Positions 61,954 through 64,000 of a stretch of 64,000 nucleotides of DNA are shown one piece after another. The notes under the pieces are model-generated. The model saw only the letters and a program-made list of their open reading frames with translations, was not told where the DNA came from and ran no database searches. Each line of letters opens with the position of its first letter. Position 1 is the stretch's first letter. The position numbers were made by a program, and so were the translations under genes. The stretch comes from Marinomonas posidonica_A. GTDB lineage: Bacteria > Pseudomonadota > Gammaproteobacteria > Pseudomonadales > Marinomonadaceae. The stretch covers positions 186,001 to 250,000 of the forward strand of contig NZ_JBHZSP010000004.1 of NCBI RefSeq assembly GCF_043643765.1, written 5' to 3'.

Positions 61954-62835
61954 ATGTTGAATTTAGAACAAATAAATATGTTGGTGTTGTCTGCTGAGCT
62001 TGGCTCCTTTTCCGCGTGTGCGAGGAAGTTGGGCAAGGTGCAGTCTGCGGTCAGTCATGGCATCAATAACTTAGAATTGGATTTGGGCGTCACCTTGTTT
62101 GATCGTTCGTCGCGAAGCCCACAATTAACACTAGAGGGCGAGCGCCTAGTGCGCAGTGCGAAAGCGTTGCTGACGCAATCGTTGGAATTTGAAAAAATTG
62201 CCGAATCCATCCTTCGTAAAGAAGAAAGTGCGCTCAGTTTGGTGTTGGATGATGCTTTATTGGAAGCGCCGGTGGCTAAGGTGCTAGCCGATTTTGCTCA
62301 GCAATTTCCTCACTTACAATTGGATGTCTTGTCCATGGCATCCGTAGATGTGACCGCCGCAGTGGCTGAAGGGCGGTGTGATTTAGGTGTGATGTTTTCC
62401 GAAGTGGACATCAATAAGCAAGTGGACTTTTGCTACGTCGGCGGTGTGGATTTTATTGCGGTCTGTCACCCGTCCTTTGCTTTGGCAACGAAGAAAGTGG
62501 TGACAGAGTCTGATCTTGCGCCGTATCGTCAAATTTCTGTCCGCGGTCGTACCAAGCAAGAATCGCAAATCCTCATCAGTATGACACCGTCGGTATGGTG
62601 GTGTTCCAGCTATTATTCCGTGCTGGAATTGGTAGAACGTCAGATTGGCTGGGCTTACGTGCCAGTGACTTTAGCGCAACCGAAAATAGCACATGGACGT
62701 TTGGTGAAAATGGATGCGGCGTTTGATCATAAGCCTTGGTCAGTACCTGTGGATTTGGTGTTTAAAAAAGGTGGTGCGCGCGGACCGGCTTTGCAATGGT
62801 TATTTGATGCGCTTAAAAATGCTTTTTCGATCTAG
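61954..62835 (+). CDS. LysR-family transcriptional regulator
   Basis: A 293-residue regulator. Helix-turn-helix at the N-terminus (MLVLSAELGSFSACARKLGK then VQSAVSHGINNLEL), followed by a LysR effector-binding domain (LSLVLDDALLEAPVAKVLAD, GRCDLGVMFSEVD). The divergent SMR-MFS pair is its probable target. The ATG has no strong ribosome site. The effector is unknown. Confidence 0.85.
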   Translation: MLNLEQINMLVLSAELGSFSACARKLGKVQSAVSHGINNLELDLGVTLFDRSSRSPQLTLEGERLVRSAKALLTQSLEFEKIAESILRKEESALSLVLDDALLEAPVAKVLADFAQQFPHLQLDVLSMASVDVTAAVAEGRCDLGVMFSEVDINKQVDFCYVGGVDFIAVCHPSFALATKKVVTESDLAPYRQISVRGRTKQESQILISMTPSVWWCSSYYSVLELVERQIGWAYVPVTLAQPKIAHGRLVKMDAAFDHKPWSVPVDLVFKKGGARGPALQWLFDALKNAFSI

Positions 62836-62915
62836 GGGCGGAATGTATTTGGACTGTGTGCGAAATACCATTAGAATACAACAAACAAACTTTTAGTAAG
62901 TGTGAGTAGGTAAGT

Positions 62916-63317
62916 ATGAGTGGCGTTAAAGGACAAACAGAGGGTGGCAAAGTCATTGAGTTTACCCGTGGCAATGTTTTATCTGACCAGTGCCCATCGC
63001 GTGAAATTTTAAAGCACGTTACCAGTCGCTGGGCCGTGCTGATCTTCATGGTATTAAAAGATGGTGAGCGTCACCGTTTTAGCGATTTACGTCGGACCAT
63101 TGAAGGGGTGAGTGAGAAGATGCTGGCACAGACACTGCAAACCCTTGAGCAGGATAACTTTGTGCAACGTACATCTTATCCTGTGGTGCCGCCGAAAGTG
63201 GAGTACAACCTAACGCCAACAGGGCTTAAAGTAGCCGATCATGTTATTGATCTGGTGAGTTGGTTAGAAGACAATATTTTCGACATATTACCTGCTGACA
63301 ACATTAATCCATCATAG
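62916..63317 (+). CDS. HxlR-family transcriptional regulator
   Basis: A 133-residue winged-helix regulator of the HxlR type. The characteristic Cys (DQCPSREIL), KHVTSRWAVLIFMVLKDGE, RFSDLRRTIEGVSEKMLAQT, LQTLEQDNFVQRTSYPVVPP and VEYNLTPTGLKV are all present. Members often sense electrophiles, aldehydes or oxidants through the Cys. The likely target is not evident. It lies about 80 bases after the LysR gene on the same strand. Confidence 0.88.
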   Translation: MSGVKGQTEGGKVIEFTRGNVLSDQCPSREILKHVTSRWAVLIFMVLKDGERHRFSDLRRTIEGVSEKMLAQTLQTLEQDNFVQRTSYPVVPPKVEYNLTPTGLKVADHVIDLVSWLEDNIFDILPADNINPS

Positions 63318-63413
63318 ACGTTGAATTGACGTCTGTGATGCGGCTTTCCTAACCTTCGTTTACTGTGTTGGATCATGCCTATCAGGCCGTGTCGAAAAAT
63401 CAGTGAGAGTGGA

Positions 63414-63716
63414 TTATTGCTTGGTGACAGCATCGCACCAAAACTCGGCGTAGGTGTCACAAAACAGTTCGACTTTTATGGTACTGAAATCGCGCTCGGC
63501 ATGGCTTTCTTCACTGACCACAACTTGCTGAAAATCCATCAGTTCCATGATATTTTGCGGATCATCAATGCATTCGAATACCAAGGTGATGCTTTGCTCA
63601 GCTTGAGCAAACGTCACCTGCAATCCACTTTGTACTTGGTCTAAATTGCGTGTAACCATCAGCTGAGTCACTTTCCAACTCGCATCAAATTCATAGAGGG
63701 TGTTGTATTCCGACAC
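63414..63716 (-). CDS. Small conserved-looking protein of unknown function
   Basis: A 100-residue soluble protein without a signal peptide or membrane helix. The start is a GTG at 63714-63716, supported by AAGGA seven bases upstream. Hydrophobic residues alternate in strand-like stretches (TLVFECIDDPQNIMELMDFQ, TIKVELFCDTYAEFWCDA), as in a small alpha/beta domain. Two Cys lie near the C-terminus. I do not recognise the family. It is convergent with the HxlR gene and on the same strand as the phosphatase gene that runs off the window. Confidence 0.6.
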   Translation of the reverse strand: MSEYNTLYEFDASWKVTQLMVTRNLDQVQSGLQVTFAQAEQSITLVFECIDDPQNIMELMDFQQVVVSEESHAERDFSTIKVELFCDTYAEFWCDAVTKQ

Positions 63717-63823
63717 AGTTTTTCCTTTTCATCGACAACCAAAGCCATTATGTGTGATCCATAGTAATGGATACATCCGTCAGAGGAAATGAGTCACTTC
63801 ATTGAAACGACAAAAATGGCTCA

Positions 63824-64000
63824 TTAAGTGCTCGGTAAGAAGCGTCCTATGACTTCTAATGGTCGCTTTTTATCGGAAACCGCGACCAGAATTATCTCAC
63901 CAGAGCGAGGAAAAATACCCGTCAGTGCTGTGATATTGACCTGATGTGTGACGAATAAGGCTTTGTCCTGTGGCAACAGCTGGATCAACTCTTGGTGTAG
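63824..64000 (-). CDS. Histidine phosphatase family protein, C-terminal part (partial)
   Basis: An open frame from the window edge to a TAA (63824-63826) encodes the last 58 residues of a protein. ALFVTHQVNITALTGIFPRSGEII matches in kind the second catalytic His region of histidine phosphatase (phosphoglycerate-mutase-like) proteins: VTHxVNITALTG and then GE. Residues after this form a final strand (PLEVIGRFLPST). Catalytic His1 is outside the window, so activity cannot be judged. Confidence 0.75.
   Translation of the reverse strand, partial: LHQELIQLLPQDKALFVTHQVNITALTGIFPRSGEIILVAVSDKKRPLEVIGRFLPST

Noticed and set aside
1..64000. CRISPR arrays, rRNA or tRNA genes, integrated prophage.
   Set aside because: No regularly spaced repeats, no rRNA-like sequence, no complete tRNA cloverleaf and no phage structural or integrase genes were seen.

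Overview
The window looks like a chromosomal segment of a marine gammaproteobacterium of the Oceanospirillales, most like Marinomonas. This rests on gene order and protein resemblance only. Cues are gmk-rpoZ-spoT-ridA, oxyR next to recG, Pseudomonas-type long PstC/PstA, ubiC-ubiA beside phoBR, and many TRAP and ABC uptake systems. No rRNA, tRNA or CRISPR array was found. Most of it is ordinary housekeeping and nutrient-uptake DNA.

Layout. 1-7 kb: the tail of an unknown gene, a DsbA/FrnE-like protein, an aspartate/aromatic aminotransferase, a short PA3496-like protein, uvrD, an XRE-2TM protein and a Gfo/Idh/MocA oxidoreductase. 7-18 kb: two tandem, nearly duplicate TRAP solute-binding lipoproteins; a proline catabolism block (PutA, its C-terminal domain as a separate gene, an AraC regulator); then a quinone oxidoreductase with TRAP DctM/DctQ. 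18-20.4 kb: the one accessory patch, with an AT-rich YrbL-like gene, a dead ISAs1-family element and a truncated gene remnant. 20.4-27.2 kb: pstSCAB-phoU with Pho boxes.

27-40 kb: fRMsr; a three-gene signalling module (SUOX-like periplasmic protein, degenerate hybrid kinase, HPt); oppABCDF; cysZ coupled to a response regulator; phoBR. 40-51 kb: ubiA-ubiC, an HDOD protein, the aapJQMP amino-acid transporter behind a probable sigma-54 promoter, Lrp, recG and oxyR. 51-64 kb: an SDR epimerase, ridA-spoT-rpoZ-gmk, a c-di-GMP phosphodiesterase response regulator overlapping a Cache histidine kinase, CynX-type MFS and SMR exporters, LysR and HxlR regulators, a small unknown protein and the end of a histidine phosphatase gene.

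How the genes connect. The pst operon and phoBR are 11 kb apart but carry related Pho boxes, so they should form one phosphate-starvation regulon. Proline, amino-acid (Aap), peptide (Opp) and organic-acid (TRAP) uptake with PutA suggests a lifestyle built on dissolved organic nitrogen and carbon. The best leads for something undescribed are the SUOX-like/pseudo-kinase/HPt module (27.8-30.5 kb), where the kinase lacks its phospho-accepting His and Asp, and the separate PutA C-terminal domain (9.8-10.5 kb).
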